Shown here one piece after another: positions 5,661 through 12,136 of a stretch of 20,064 nt of DNA. Position 1 is the first letter of the stretch. Each line of letters starts with the position of its first letter. A program made the translations under genes and the position numbers. The stretch spans positions 1-20,064 of the IMG/VR virus record IMGVR_UViG_3300037294_000048; one strand, given 5' to 3'. The notes below the pieces were generated by a model. It was not told the DNA's origin, made no database searches, and worked only from the letters and a program-made list of their open reading frames with translations. The DNA is from a virus.

Positions 5661-5746
5661 AAACCATCCGTAGGGTTCGTGGTGATCGGGCAGCGGATGA
5701 TCTACAGGAGAATGTTCGTGTCGTATGGAACTTACAGAAATCGTAA
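5534..5746 (+). CDS. Small conserved phage protein
   Basis: A 70-residue basic helical protein. The stretch TDSEEWRAWCEAKHVCKLPDR then RYIKTIRRVRGDRAADDLQENVRVVW follows a pattern found in many small phage proteins (S-x-x-W...CEA...L....R..Y....RGD.A...L), usually adjacent to nuclease genes. No molecular function is known. It overlaps the 3' part of the winged-helix gene by 127 nt in a different frame and overlaps the next gene by ~30 nt. Only a weak ribosome site precedes its ATG. Confidence 0.72.
   Translation: MATTTTLPGGQEVHTDSEEWRAWCEAKHVCKLPDRDSRQRYIKTIRRVRGDRAADDLQENVRVVWNLQKS
5706..5710 (+). promoter_or_regulatory. Ribosome-binding site that bears on the start of the HNH-like gene
   Basis: AGGAG lies only 1 nt before the ATG at 5712 but 7 nt before an in-frame GTG at 5718. 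The spacing therefore favours GTG 5718 as the true start, two codons inside the conservative call. Confidence 0.5.
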
Positions 5747-6020
5747 ATTGCTAGATATGATAAGAGAATCGCCTGAGTGTATGCACTGCGGTAAGTACAA
5801 CGATGGAACTGTAGTTGCCGCACATAGTAACCAGTTACGGGACGGAAAAGGCAGGAGCATAAAGGCGCATGACTACCGTGTGGCAGCGATGTGTAATACT
5901 TGCCACATGGAGTTAGACCAAGGCAAGAACCTGAATAAAGCAGAGCGTGTGGAAATGTGGGAAGAGGCGCACCGCAAGACCATAGGGTGGCTATTTGAGT
6001 CTGAAAGGATAAAGATATGA
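5712..6020 (+). CDS. HNH/DUF1364-like zinc-binding nuclease domain protein
   Basis: A 102-residue protein, or 100 if the GTG at 5718 is used, which has better Shine-Dalgarno spacing. It begins YRNRKLLDMIRESPECMHC. Zinc or metal ligands typical of treble-clef/HNH-like phage nucleases are visible: C23-x-x-C26, H38 in VVAAHSNQ, and C61-x-x-C64-H65 in AAMCNTCHMELDQ. The 'AHSN...DGKG...C..CH...D' layout matches the DUF1364/NinG-like proteins of phage nin regions, thought to be structure-specific endonucleases. A role in processing recombination intermediates fits the neighbouring ninB, ERF and exonuclease genes, but activity is inferred. The stop overlaps the next ATG (ATGA). Confidence 0.83.
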   Translation: MFVSYGTYRNRKLLDMIRESPECMHCGKYNDGTVVAAHSNQLRDGKGRSIKAHDYRVAAMCNTCHMELDQGKNLNKAERVEMWEEAHRKTIGWLFESERIKI

Positions 6021-6370
6021 CATTACGAGATCGTCTGGTTAACTGGTCATTTGCGATGCAAGGCTACACTGGGCCAGAAGTCCCTAGTGTGTGTGCCAGC
6101 GCAGAAAGGCACTACCTGTCTGAAGCTGGAACAGTATGGGATGACGCAGAACCGGACGAAATCAAGCCAGACACACTAGACGCTGACATTGTAGAGAAAG
6201 AAGTTTGCGCCTTAAATGCAATGTTACGTGCGGTTGTCAAAGCAAAGTACATTGCATACTTGTACGAAAACGACTATTACTGCGCCCATAGGCTCAGAAT
6301 GAAACCAAATAAATTCAAGGAGAGATTGGATGAAGCACACAAAAAACTTAGCAAAGCACTTGGACAATGA
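6017..6370 (+). CDS. Antitermination Q-like / sigma-region-4-like regulator
   Basis: A 117-residue protein with AAAGGATAAAGAT before the ATG. The opening LRDRLVNWSFAMQGYTG, the central VCASAERHYLSE...WDDAEPD and the C-terminal half (VEKEVCALNAMLRAVVKAKYI...DYYCAHRLRMKPNKFKERLDEAHKKL) correspond to phage proteins annotated as Q-type antiterminators or sigma-70 region-4-like regulators. In these the C-terminal helices form an HTH that contacts DNA and RNA polymerase. It is nearly the last gene of the early block, the classical place for a late-gene activator. Here the lysis and virion genes are on the opposite strand, so it would have to act in trans at a promoter outside the window. Confidence 0.72.
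   Translation: MTLRDRLVNWSFAMQGYTGPEVPSVCASAERHYLSEAGTVWDDAEPDEIKPDTLDADIVEKEVCALNAMLRAVVKAKYIAYLYENDYYCAHRLRMKPNKFKERLDEAHKKLSKALGQ
6317..6322 (+). promoter_or_regulatory. Ribosome-binding site supporting the start at 6330
   Basis: AAGGAG 7 nt upstream of the ATG at 6330, inside the 3' end of the Q-like gene. It favours this frame over the longer alternative frame starting at 6367, which has no such site. Confidence 0.6.
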
Positions 6371-6515
6371 GTTTATTTACACCAAGGCAGGTACTTGCAT
6401 TACAACACGGTGGCGCACACTCGGGTGGGTCCCAGCTAGTGAAGTTCCTGAGATACAAGAGAAATGGGCAATGTACCAAAATATGCCCATCAGGACATTG
6501 GATTCAGGTTTCTGA
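6330..6515 (+). CDS. Small hypothetical protein, last gene of the early block
   Basis: A 61-residue protein with an ideal Shine-Dalgarno (AAGGAG, 7 nt spacing) located inside the previous gene, giving a 41-nt overlap. The sequence has a plausible folded core (CITTRWRTLGWVPASEVPEI, then EKWAMYQNMPIRTLDSG) of a kind found in small early proteins of aquatic phages. A longer overlapping frame (6367-6669) exists but has no ribosome site and reads like non-coding translation. The 3' end overlaps the last gene of the opposite-strand lysis block by 12 nt. Confidence 0.65.
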   Translation: MKHTKNLAKHLDNEFIYTKAGTCITTRWRTLGWVPASEVPEIQEKWAMYQNMPIRTLDSGF

Positions 6516-6686
6516 TAGTTTGACGTTTATACAGGTCAGGTCAAAAGCAATGACAGTGGGGTCATCTATAAGCTGTCTGCTTGCGGCCTGTGCCATTTCT
6601 ATACAACCTTCTTTTGTGTACGCAGGTGGCGAGTCAACAAAAAAACATTTATCGGCTAGGCACAAATAAACAACTGCTATCCACAT
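6504..6686 (-). CDS. Small exported/membrane-associated phage protein at the end of the lysis block
   Basis: A 60-residue protein, ATG preceded by GAGGTGATGAT. It has a short hydrophobic N-terminus with a cysteine (MWIAVVYLCLADKCFFVDSP), a helical middle (TKEGCIEMAQAASRQLIDD) and the ending TCINVKLSE. Small proteins with an N-terminal hydrophobic segment, a few cysteines and a closing 'C..VKL' are common next to phage lysis genes; their role is unknown. Weak signal-peptide character and four Cys suggest export and disulphides. It is translated from the same message as the Rz1-like gene, whose stop lies 5 nt before its start, and it ends in convergent overlap with the early block. Confidence 0.7.
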   Translation of the reverse strand: MWIAVVYLCLADKCFFVDSPPAYTKEGCIEMAQAASRQLIDDPTVIAFDLTCINVKLSET

Positions 6687-6690
6687 ATCA

Positions 6691-6933
6691 TCACCTCACA
6701 AGTTGATCCTCACAGACTGCGTTAAATACGTCAATAAACCTTGCGCCGCTTTCTAGCGTCTCTGGCGTGTCTTCGGTTGAGTAGGTAGGCAAGTCCCTAT
6801 CTAGCTCTCTACAGACCGTCCGAAAGGTCTCTGATGCGCTTGGCACGGCGCAAGCGCTCAACAGCAGGCAGGTTATCACCGTCAGCCCTACGCGCCCTAT
6901 CCGCCAAGTCTTCAATCTTTCGTGCTTTCGCAT
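6691..6933 (-). CDS. Rz1-like outer-membrane lipoprotein spanin (o-spanin)
   Basis: An 80-residue protein. The ATG at 6933 has GAGGG 6 nt upstream; an in-frame TTG at 6948 is a poorer start. Basic residues are followed by a hydrophobic segment and a clear lipobox L25-S26-A27-C28 (LTVITCLLLSAC), so the mature protein would be a ~53-residue lipoprotein. Its body (CRELDRDLPTYSTEDTPETLESG then FNAVCE) resembles small lipoproteins that accompany phage endolysins. The first 125 nt overlap the Rz-like gene out of frame, the hallmark of Rz/Rz1 pairs. In such pairs the two proteins bridge the periplasm and fuse inner and outer membranes at lysis. Confidence 0.75.
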   Translation of the reverse strand: MRKHERLKTWRIGRVGLTVITCLLLSACAVPSASETFRTVCRELDRDLPTYSTEDTPETLESGARFIDVFNAVCEDQLVR

Positions 6934-7066
6934 GGTCAGCCCTCTCAATCTTTAACTTTGCATCAGTCGCACCACTGCTTCGCCCGTACAAATAAACGCC
7001 AAATAGCGCAGTTAATCCTGCACCAAATGCAAAGATATACGCTTTGAACTTTAGCCAAATTGCCAT
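6809..7066 (-). CDS. Rz-like inner-membrane spanin (i-spanin)
   Basis: An 85-residue protein with GAGGACAGGGCA before the ATG. An N-terminal transmembrane helix (residues ~8-27, AYIFAFGAGLTALFGVYLYG) is followed by a highly charged, helical, probably coiled-coil periplasmic domain (AKLKIERADHAKARKIEDLA). This is the i-spanin layout, shorter than lambda Rz (153 aa). It overlaps the endolysin 3' end by 16 nt and the Rz1-like gene by 125 nt. Partner and role follow from position and topology rather than from sequence identity to Rz. Confidence 0.72.
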   Translation of the reverse strand: MAIWLKFKAYIFAFGAGLTALFGVYLYGRSSGATDAKLKIERADHAKARKIEDLADRARRADGDNLPAVERLRRAKRIRDLSDGL

Positions 7067-7614
7067 TGCCCTGTCCTCATTTGTTCCGCCAGTCGGTTGG
7101 CTCGGTTGGGTGTTTGTCTTGCCCAGAGGCTTTTCATCATGTTAACTGATGCGTTCTCGAATTCGCCCATCTCGATGTAAGCCAACGTCGATTTGAACTT
7201 AAGCAGACCAGCGATGCCAAGCTGAAATGACATATTTAACAGCACCGCTTTACGCGCATCGTCGAGCAGAGCAAAGAAATCAATCGTATTTTCTAGCACG
7301 TTCAATCGAGCGTTGACATCATTTTTCAGCAGGTAAAGTGCTTCCTCTTCGCTGATGCCACCGTTCTTGCGACGGTCAACCAGCCGCCCATAGCCGATAG
7401 TGGAATACCCTAAGCTGTCATCGTAGACGTGTAAGACAAGCCCTTCGTCCTCTTTAATCTGGTCTGTCGCTTTAGCTATCCAGCTTACTTTGCTTGATGA
7501 CACGGGCGACTGGACTGGCGAGGACGCAGACGATGCCGATGACCTTGAAGAGTCCGTCTGGGACTGTGGTGGTGATTTCTGCGGGAAGAGCAGAGACAAT
7601 AGTCGAGACAGCAT
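7051..7614 (-). CDS. Endolysin, T4-lysozyme type (GH24 muramidase)
   Basis: A 187-residue protein in the frame given. The catalytic triad of T4 lysozyme is conserved with exact spacing: E57 in KEDEGLVLHVY, D66 in YDDSLGY and T72 in YSTIGYG (T4: E11, D20, T26). It cleaves peptidoglycan between N-acetylmuramic acid and N-acetylglucosamine. The C-terminal AEQMRTGQW resembles other GH24 endolysins. The start is uncertain. The ATG at 7614 has AGAGG 9 nt upstream and adds a ~45-residue Ser/Pro-rich leader overlapping the holin gene by 143 nt. An in-frame GTG at 7503 would give a ~150-residue enzyme of normal family size. The leader (MLSRLLSLLF) is too short for an obvious signal-anchor. Confidence 0.93.
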   Translation of the reverse strand: MLSRLLSLLFPQKSPPQSQTDSSRSSASSASSPVQSPVSSSKVSWIAKATDQIKEDEGLVLHVYDDSLGYSTIGYGRLVDRRKNGGISEEEALYLLKNDVNARLNVLENTIDFFALLDDARKAVLLNMSFQLGIAGLLKFKSTLAYIEMGEFENASVNMMKSLWARQTPNRANRLAEQMRTGQWQFG

Positions 7615-7714
7615 GGGGAAACGCCTCTAGGAAAGTTAATAAAGCACCGCCGATAATAGATAACCTGACTGACCACCACTTCGACCAGTCGCGGGAATCA
7701 TCTACGAGTTTCAT
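7472..7714 (-). CDS. Putative holin (small membrane protein)
   Basis: An 80-residue protein with GGGGCTGAAGT before the ATG. The N-terminus MKLVDDSRDWSKWWSVRLSI is followed by two hydrophobic segments, ~18-37 (LSIIGGALLTFLEAF) and ~56-72 (GLFKVIGIVCVLASPVARVI), and a short basic tail. This is typical of a phage holin-like family (the 'LVDD..DWWKWWS.R' proteins) found directly upstream of endolysin genes. Two membrane spans would make it class-II-like. It would permeabilise the inner membrane so that the endolysin reaches the wall. It overlaps the metallophosphoesterase stop by 4 nt. The coiled-coil membrane protein at 8913-9146 is the rival holin candidate. Confidence 0.78.
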   Translation of the reverse strand: MKLVDDSRDWSKWWSVRLSIIGGALLTFLEAFPHAVSTIVSALPAEITTTVPDGLFKVIGIVCVLASPVARVIKQSKLDS

Positions 7715-8667
7715 ACTTCAGCCCCGCGAAAGTAAGCCTTGCCGCCGACAACATAGCAAAACTCAGGGTAAAGTAAAACGCCGTCTTTAATTGTCAGCAC
7801 AGCAAAGCCAGATGCGTGATTCTTTGGGTTGTCCTCACCATACGACATGTGCTCACCATCAACCTCTCCTAGCGTTCCAGTATCTACGCCAAATCTAGAG
7901 CCGACATAATCAGACCAGATGGTTGTTTGCAATCGGTGCAAGTGTCCTGTAACAATACTAATACCCGCTTTTACAGCATTGTTGTACGTGGCGTGAATTC
8001 CAGAAGCATACCGATGCTTAATCATTATCTTGTCGTTAACCATTACGCTAAGAACGTGCGTCCAAGCAGGGAAATGATCTTTAAGCGCAAAACCCTGAAC
8101 GCCTTCATATTGTGGCGCTGCCTGACAAAGCCTCGCCTCATATCTAGTGTCGTGATTACCAAGCGTCCAGATGCGTAAAGCGTTACCAGCCACCTTGTCG
8201 ATCTCGTCTAATCGCTCTGCCACTGCCTCGAGTTCTTCTTTAACCGTTGGTGGTCTGACTGCTTGCCAGTTCATCTGCGGGTATCTTGAGACTGTAGCAC
8301 CGTCGAACACGTCGCCGTTCATAACGACGATGTCGGGCTTGTGTTTATTAATAAGTCGCACGAACGCTTTATGCGCTACTGATGGTTCGCCAGGATGATA
8401 ATGGCAGTCCGAGGCCACAAATATTATACCGTTGTATAACTTTGCGTCGGCTCTGGCCATCGAGTGTCGGTAGTAAAACGCTCGGTTTTCAACTTTGCCG
8501 GAGTGAACATCGGCACTTAATACAATGCCACCGCTAGCCTCAAGGGTTGCACGTCGCCGCATTACTTGGCGAATCCCCATGCCGCTAGCCTCTGCTACTT
8601 TTTGACCGCTCGCGTATTTTTGCCAGAGTGCAATAAATTGTTCGTCGCTAAGTTTTGGAGCTGCCAT
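7711..8667 (-). CDS. HTH-metallophosphoesterase (calcineurin-like) fusion
   Basis: A 318-residue protein with AGAGGTAGCAC before the ATG. Residues ~5-45 look like a helix-turn-helix (EQFIALWQKYASGQKVAEA, GIRQVMRRRATLE). From residue ~80 the dinuclear-metal active site of calcineurin-like phosphoesterases is complete: D87-x-H89, G118-D119, G170-N171-H172-D173, H218 and G241-H242-x-H244. Enzymes of this type in phages include nucleases and phosphodiesterases. The N-terminal HTH suggests a DNA substrate, but the real substrate is unknown. It sits at the head of the lysis cassette and overlaps the holin gene by 4 nt, although a lysis role is not implied. Confidence 0.9.
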   Translation of the reverse strand: MAAPKLSDEQFIALWQKYASGQKVAEASGMGIRQVMRRRATLEASGGIVLSADVHSGKVENRAFYYRHSMARADAKLYNGIIFVASDCHYHPGEPSVAHKAFVRLINKHKPDIVVMNGDVFDGATVSRYPQMNWQAVRPPTVKEELEAVAERLDEIDKVAGNALRIWTLGNHDTRYEARLCQAAPQYEGVQGFALKDHFPAWTHVLSVMVNDKIMIKHRYASGIHATYNNAVKAGISIVTGHLHRLQTTIWSDYVGSRFGVDTGTLGEVDGEHMSYGEDNPKNHASGFAVLTIKDGVLLYPEFCYVVGGKAYFRGAEV

Positions 8668-8670
8668 GTG

Positions 8671-8916
8671 CTACCTCTTAATATCACCCAAAATGGTGAT
8701 CTTGGTTATCATGCCACGTGGAATGGCAATGATATTTGCACAGTCTTGGGGGAACCAAGTTTGTGCCAGAAGAATTCCTTTTTTGCGTTTCTCAATTAAG
8801 AATCCAACTGAGTACACAGGCTCAAAATCTACTTGGATTTCTTCGCCGAACTGCCACCCACTCGGTGCATGGCAAGCGTCTATCCACTGTACCAGCACGA
8901 GTTTGGGTGATTTCAT
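8671..8916 (-). CDS. Small conserved phage protein
   Basis: An 81-residue, beta-rich protein that begins KLVLVQWIDACHAPSGWQF and continues with VYSVGFLIEKRKKGILLAQTWF and AIPRGMITKITIL. The pattern 'V.W.DA....GW..........SVG....' followed by 'P...I..I..L' is known from many short phage proteins of unknown function. No catalytic motif is visible. Start and stop of neighbours overlap or abut (ATGA with the upstream gene, 3 nt before the phosphoesterase), so it is co-translated with the lysis block. Confidence 0.78.
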   Translation of the reverse strand: MKSPKLVLVQWIDACHAPSGWQFGEEIQVDFEPVYSVGFLIEKRKKGILLAQTWFPQDCANIIAIPRGMITKITILGDIKR

Positions 8917-9146
8917 TTAGTCCACCGTTCCCAGACTATTGTTGTCGCCACGCCTACTGCTGTGACAAGCCCTGCGATTTTTAATATCGTGCCTGAGAAT
9001 TTGGCAATCCAATTAAGTGCGATAAATGCACCCTTGGCGTTTTCAAAAGCAGCCACGACTTCCTGAGTGTTGCCGTCAATCTTATCTACCTTTGACTCGA
9101 CGGCAACTAGGCGATCATATATATCTTTGTGGCTAACTTCATCCAT
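8913..9146 (-). CDS. Coiled-coil membrane protein (XhlA/holin-like)
   Basis: A 77-residue protein. The ATG at 9146 follows AAGGTG with 5 nt spacing; a GTG at 9152 is the alternative. Residues ~5-45 form an amphipathic/coiled helix (DIYDRLVAVESKVDKIDGNT). The C-terminal part is one long hydrophobic helix (FSGTILKIAGLVTAVGVATT) followed by a basic end (VWERWTK). This layout (soluble coiled coil, one transmembrane helix, charged C-terminus) resembles XhlA-type phage lysis-accessory proteins. It may be a holin partner or a second holin. It is the first gene after the 42-nt gap (9153-9194) that follows the virion genes. Confidence 0.68.
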   Translation of the reverse strand: MDEVSHKDIYDRLVAVESKVDKIDGNTQEVVAAFENAKGAFIALNWIAKFSGTILKIAGLVTAVGVATTIVWERWTK

Positions 9147-9194
9147 TGTCACACCTTAATGGGTTAGTAGGTTGATTTATAACATAAGGTTAGT

Positions 9195-9476
9195 TTAACT
9201 TCCGAGTAACCTTTGCTGGTTAGAAATCATTTCGGCTGTAGAGGCATTGGCTTGTACCATCTCATTTCTAAAGCTCTCTACTGCCGCACCTGTCTGTCGC
9301 TGTTGCTGACTATTCTCAATCGTAAGGATAGGCATCCAAGCGATAGCACAACCCCACTCGTCTATCTCTTTACCAGTGTTAGGGTTGTTGCCACGTAGCT
9401 GTGTAAACCAAGCACACTTTGTTTGGATACAGTCTTTCTTTATCAGCGGGCAGAATGTGCCAGGTTCTATTTTCAT
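9195..9476 (-). CDS. Four-cysteine conserved virion-region protein
   Basis: A 93-residue protein with four cysteines at residues 9, 16, 21 and 43 (CPLIKKDCIQTKCAWF and EIDEWGCAIAWMP). The pattern C-x6-C-x4-C-x21-C, followed by a polar helical tail rich in Gln (ENSQQQRQTGAAVESFRNE), recurs in podoviruses of aquatic proteobacteria, always next to tail-fibre genes. The four-Cys arrangement suggests a metal or Fe-S site, but this is unproven. It is coupled to the collar-fibre gene by an ATGA overlap and is followed by 42 non-coding bases before the lysis block. Confidence 0.78.
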   Translation of the reverse strand: MKIEPGTFCPLIKKDCIQTKCAWFTQLRGNNPNTGKEIDEWGCAIAWMPILTIENSQQQRQTGAAVESFRNEMVQANASTAEMISNQQRLLGS

Positions 9477-10255
9477 GTCTTGGAGCAGATAATAAGGTCA
9501 ACGTATTGGACGGCTAAGTCTATTGAGTGATTGTGTGAATCACCACTTCCTGTGCCACCAGTGGAGCCTGAAACACTAAATGAGTGGGCATGGTTCCCTA
9601 CAGCGTTAATCGTAATACCTGTCGTTCTAGACGGGATATTAAACGTAATATTGGTATTGAGATTGACATCGCCACCTCCTAAATTGCCATTCGCTCCAGG
9701 AGAAATTGCCGCAGCTTGCGAATATGCGTGGTTGTGGCCAGGGTCACTAACTCCGTGACTGTGGCTTCCAGCATCACCTGTATTGCCGCTACCGCTAAAC
9801 GTATGCGTGTGGCTAGGAATTTGAGCCGTTGTCAGCGTTGTGCCGCCCACGTTTTGACTACCAAATGCCGTAGTAAAGTTAATAGATCCACCCGTACCCG
9901 CAGTTCCAGTAACAACACGCAAAGCCTTGTTATCGTGCGTGGTGTCTTTTGTCCAGCCTGTAGGTGCTGTAGTCTGCTGAAACAACATCTTAGTGCCGCT
10001 AGGAAAAGCATCAATAGCCCTGCCAGCAAGCGTAGCCGCACCCGTTAATGTTGTCGTTCCAGTAACGGATAGATTGCCACCAACGGAAACGTTGTCGCTA
10101 GCTAGACCTGCTTGGAAGTCCTTTAGCTGTGCCATCAACTCCCGCATGGCATTGTTTACGAGACCAGGAGCCATACCTTCGGCTAAGTTAATACCGTCAA
10201 TATCGGTGTTGTTCACCGGATTGGAGTCGAACTCCGAGATTTTTGTCTTTGCCAT
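9473..10255 (-). CDS. Tail collar/short-fibre protein with HxH metal motifs
   Basis: A 260-residue protein with AAAGGACGATA before the ATG. Residues 1-50 (AKTKISEFDSNPVNNTDIDG, then AMRELMAQLKDF) are the virion-attachment head seen in many phage fibres. Residues ~55-80 are a Thr/Gly-rich repeat shaft (SVGGNLSVTGTTTLTGAATL). From ~82 comes a tail-collar-type domain (PSGTKMLFQQTTAPTGWTKD). Five H-x-H pairs follow at H149/151, H165/167, H174/176, H222/224 and H241/243, like those binding metal ions along the trimeric T4 gp12 fibre. The C-terminus AVQYVDLIICSK is typical of collar-domain fibres. It is probably a trimeric receptor-contact fibre. Confidence 0.88.
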   Translation of the reverse strand: MAKTKISEFDSNPVNNTDIDGINLAEGMAPGLVNNAMRELMAQLKDFQAGLASDNVSVGGNLSVTGTTTLTGAATLAGRAIDAFPSGTKMLFQQTTAPTGWTKDTTHDNKALRVVTGTAGTGGSINFTTAFGSQNVGGTTLTTAQIPSHTHTFSGSGNTGDAGSHSHGVSDPGHNHAYSQAAAISPGANGNLGGGDVNLNTNITFNIPSRTTGITINAVGNHAHSFSVSGSTGGTGSGDSHNHSIDLAVQYVDLIICSKT

Positions 10256-10264
10256 TATCGTCCT

Positions 10265-12136
10265 TTATTGAGAAGCGTTTAACCCAAACGTTGCGCCGTA
10301 GCCCATCTGAGCCGCCTTTTGTGCAAGAGACATCCCTGTCTGGTTAAGGTTTTGTGCTGTTGCTTTCTTCATAAGTTGAGCAGCTAACTTAGGGTCTAGC
10401 ATGGCATCAACTAATAGTTGCCGTACAGCGTCCTCGCCGCCCGAATACAGCCAGCTAATAGGTCTAGCAAGGTTGGTGACAATTTGAGAAGTCAATCCGC
10501 TTGGGTTTGCCGATACGTTACCTAGCAGGTTTGCCACTGTCAGGTTTTTGAATGTGTCTGAGCCTGCTGGTTTAATACCAGGCAAGTTAACCATAGCACC
10601 CTCATCTAACTCTGCCGCTACTTTCTTTAACACGCTCATCTGTGTTTTAGACAAAGGGTTACGTGGGTCTTTAGAGACCTGATCCACCAACTTACCGAAC
10701 CTTACTGGGGTAAATGTTCTAAAACCTGTTGTCGGGTCAACAGTGCCGCCAGAGGCTTTTGTGGATATATTTTCAATAGTCTTAATTTGATTGATAGGCT
10801 GTGACATCGTGCGATACATTCTCATGTACTCAGCGTAGCCAGGCGCACCAGATTCAATAATGTTATCTAGTGCGTTACGAACCTCAATCAATTGCGCACT
10901 TGCCGCCTTTCGTGTGTTCTCTGCCCGTGACCCTGCTACATTACCTTCGATAATGTCGTTAATGTCTTTGCGGATAGAATACAAACGCTCAGGGTCAGCG
11001 AATCCCGTTTGACCAGCTTCGGCATTAATACGAGACTTGATGCCAGATAACTGGTCTCGCACTAGCTCTCTTGCCCCTACTGGCGAGCTAAGTATGTTGT
11101 CTATGCGATCAATAACCAAGGTTGGTTTTACAGCGGTTTTGCCTTCAAAAGACTGAGTTCTGATGGGTGCTGTAATTTCGTCCCGTTTGGCTATGGCACT
11201 TCCCAACACTTTATCAGCGGTAAACTTTTCCATCAGAAGGTTTCTTGCAGCGTTGTTCTGTGCAAGACGCTGGGCATAGTTACCAGAGGCTTCAGGAACT
11301 TGCGACAGTGTTCGCTCAAGCGACGCTAAACCATAGTCCTGAGATGCCCCTGCCATTGTTGGCTGGCTACCAGTAACAGACGGTTGCGTAGACTGCATAC
11401 GACGGATAGCTTCCATTGGGTCGGTGGCTTGGTTAGCCAACAGCCTTCCAGCCATTTGTTGCTGACCGCCTTGAGTAAACGGCTGTGCCAATGCTCTAGC
11501 ACCACGAGCCGCTGTTCCTGTAGCACCCATAGATGCTGGGGCAAACAAGCCTGCACCTAAACCTGCCGCCATTTGTGCGCCTTGGCCACCACCGCCTTCC
11601 CGTACCGATCCAGCCCCTGCACCCGCCGCACCAGCAGCCGTTGTTTGTAAACCCAAACGCTGCAACAGTGGGCTAATCATATCCATAGCTTGTGGTGCTA
11701 ACTTACTTGCGCCACGAGCGATAGCAGGAACAGCCCCAACACCAGACATACCTGCCACCACGTCTTGTGACACCCTTTCTGTTGGGGTTCTTGGCTGAGG
11801 CACACCCGCCATGTTCATTAAGTTTTGCAAGGATTCGCTTGCTGGTGGGATATTAGAGCCAGTAATCATGTTGATTAACTGGTTTAACGGATCGCCTAGC
11901 ATTGTCGCTGGAGATGCCGCACCAGTCACCGCACCCCTTGCTGTCAAACCGACTTGCCTTACTGCCTCGGATGCGTAGCCACCAAAATCTGGTGTAACAA
12001 CACCGCCTTCCATTGTGGTCGGCAATCCCTCTGGCATTTGTTGCTCTAAAAAAGACAAACCAGCATCAGATAACTTTCTAAAATCACCCGATTCAATTGC
12101 TAACAAATCATCGTCTGAAAGTTGTGATAAATCCAT
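10265..12136 (-). CDS. Large internal virion / DNA-ejection-type protein
   Basis: A 623-residue protein with AGGGGTGGTCAATA before the ATG. The start (DLSQLSDDDLLAIESGDFRK) is a motif seen in virion proteins of podo-like phages. Residues ~165-215 are a long Gly/Ala-rich, glycine-zipper-like hydrophobic stretch (TTAAGAAGAGAG, AAGLGAGLFAPASMGATGTA). The rest is predominantly helical. No lysozyme or transglycosylase motif was found. Length, composition and place between two other Ala/Gly-rich virion genes and the fibre fit an ejection protein that is injected and helps form the envelope channel, as T7 gp15/16 do, but there is no recognisable sequence similarity to these. Confidence 0.62.
   Translation of the reverse strand: MDLSQLSDDDLLAIESGDFRKLSDAGLSFLEQQMPEGLPTTMEGGVVTPDFGGYASEAVRQVGLTARGAVTGAASPATMLGDPLNQLINMITGSNIPPASESLQNLMNMAGVPQPRTPTERVSQDVVAGMSGVGAVPAIARGASKLAPQAMDMISPLLQRLGLQTTAAGAAGAGAGSVREGGGGQGAQMAAGLGAGLFAPASMGATGTAARGARALAQPFTQGGQQQMAGRLLANQATDPMEAIRRMQSTQPSVTGSQPTMAGASQDYGLASLERTLSQVPEASGNYAQRLAQNNAARNLLMEKFTADKVLGSAIAKRDEITAPIRTQSFEGKTAVKPTLVIDRIDNILSSPVGARELVRDQLSGIKSRINAEAGQTGFADPERLYSIRKDINDIIEGNVAGSRAENTRKAASAQLIEVRNALDNIIESGAPGYAEYMRMYRTMSQPINQIKTIENISTKASGGTVDPTTGFRTFTPVRFGKLVDQVSKDPRNPLSKTQMSVLKKVAAELDEGAMVNLPGIKPAGSDTFKNLTVANLLGNVSANPSGLTSQIVTNLARPISWLYSGGEDAVRQLLVDAMLDPKLAAQLMKKATAQNLNQTGMSLAQKAAQMGYGATFGLNASQ

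Noticed and set aside
6519-6545. Hairpin at the convergent junction as intrinsic terminator
   Set aside because: The stem is only 6 bp with a 15-nt loop and no U-tract on either strand.
6367-6669. 100-residue frame on the + strand overlapping 6330-6515
   Set aside because: It lacks a ribosome site, has low-coherence composition and lies antisense to the lysis-block gene at 6504-6686, which has a good ribosome site.
9153-9194. Promoter for the lysis block in the 42-nt gap
   Set aside because: A TATAAA-like -10 can be found on the - strand, but no -35 match occurs at acceptable spacing.
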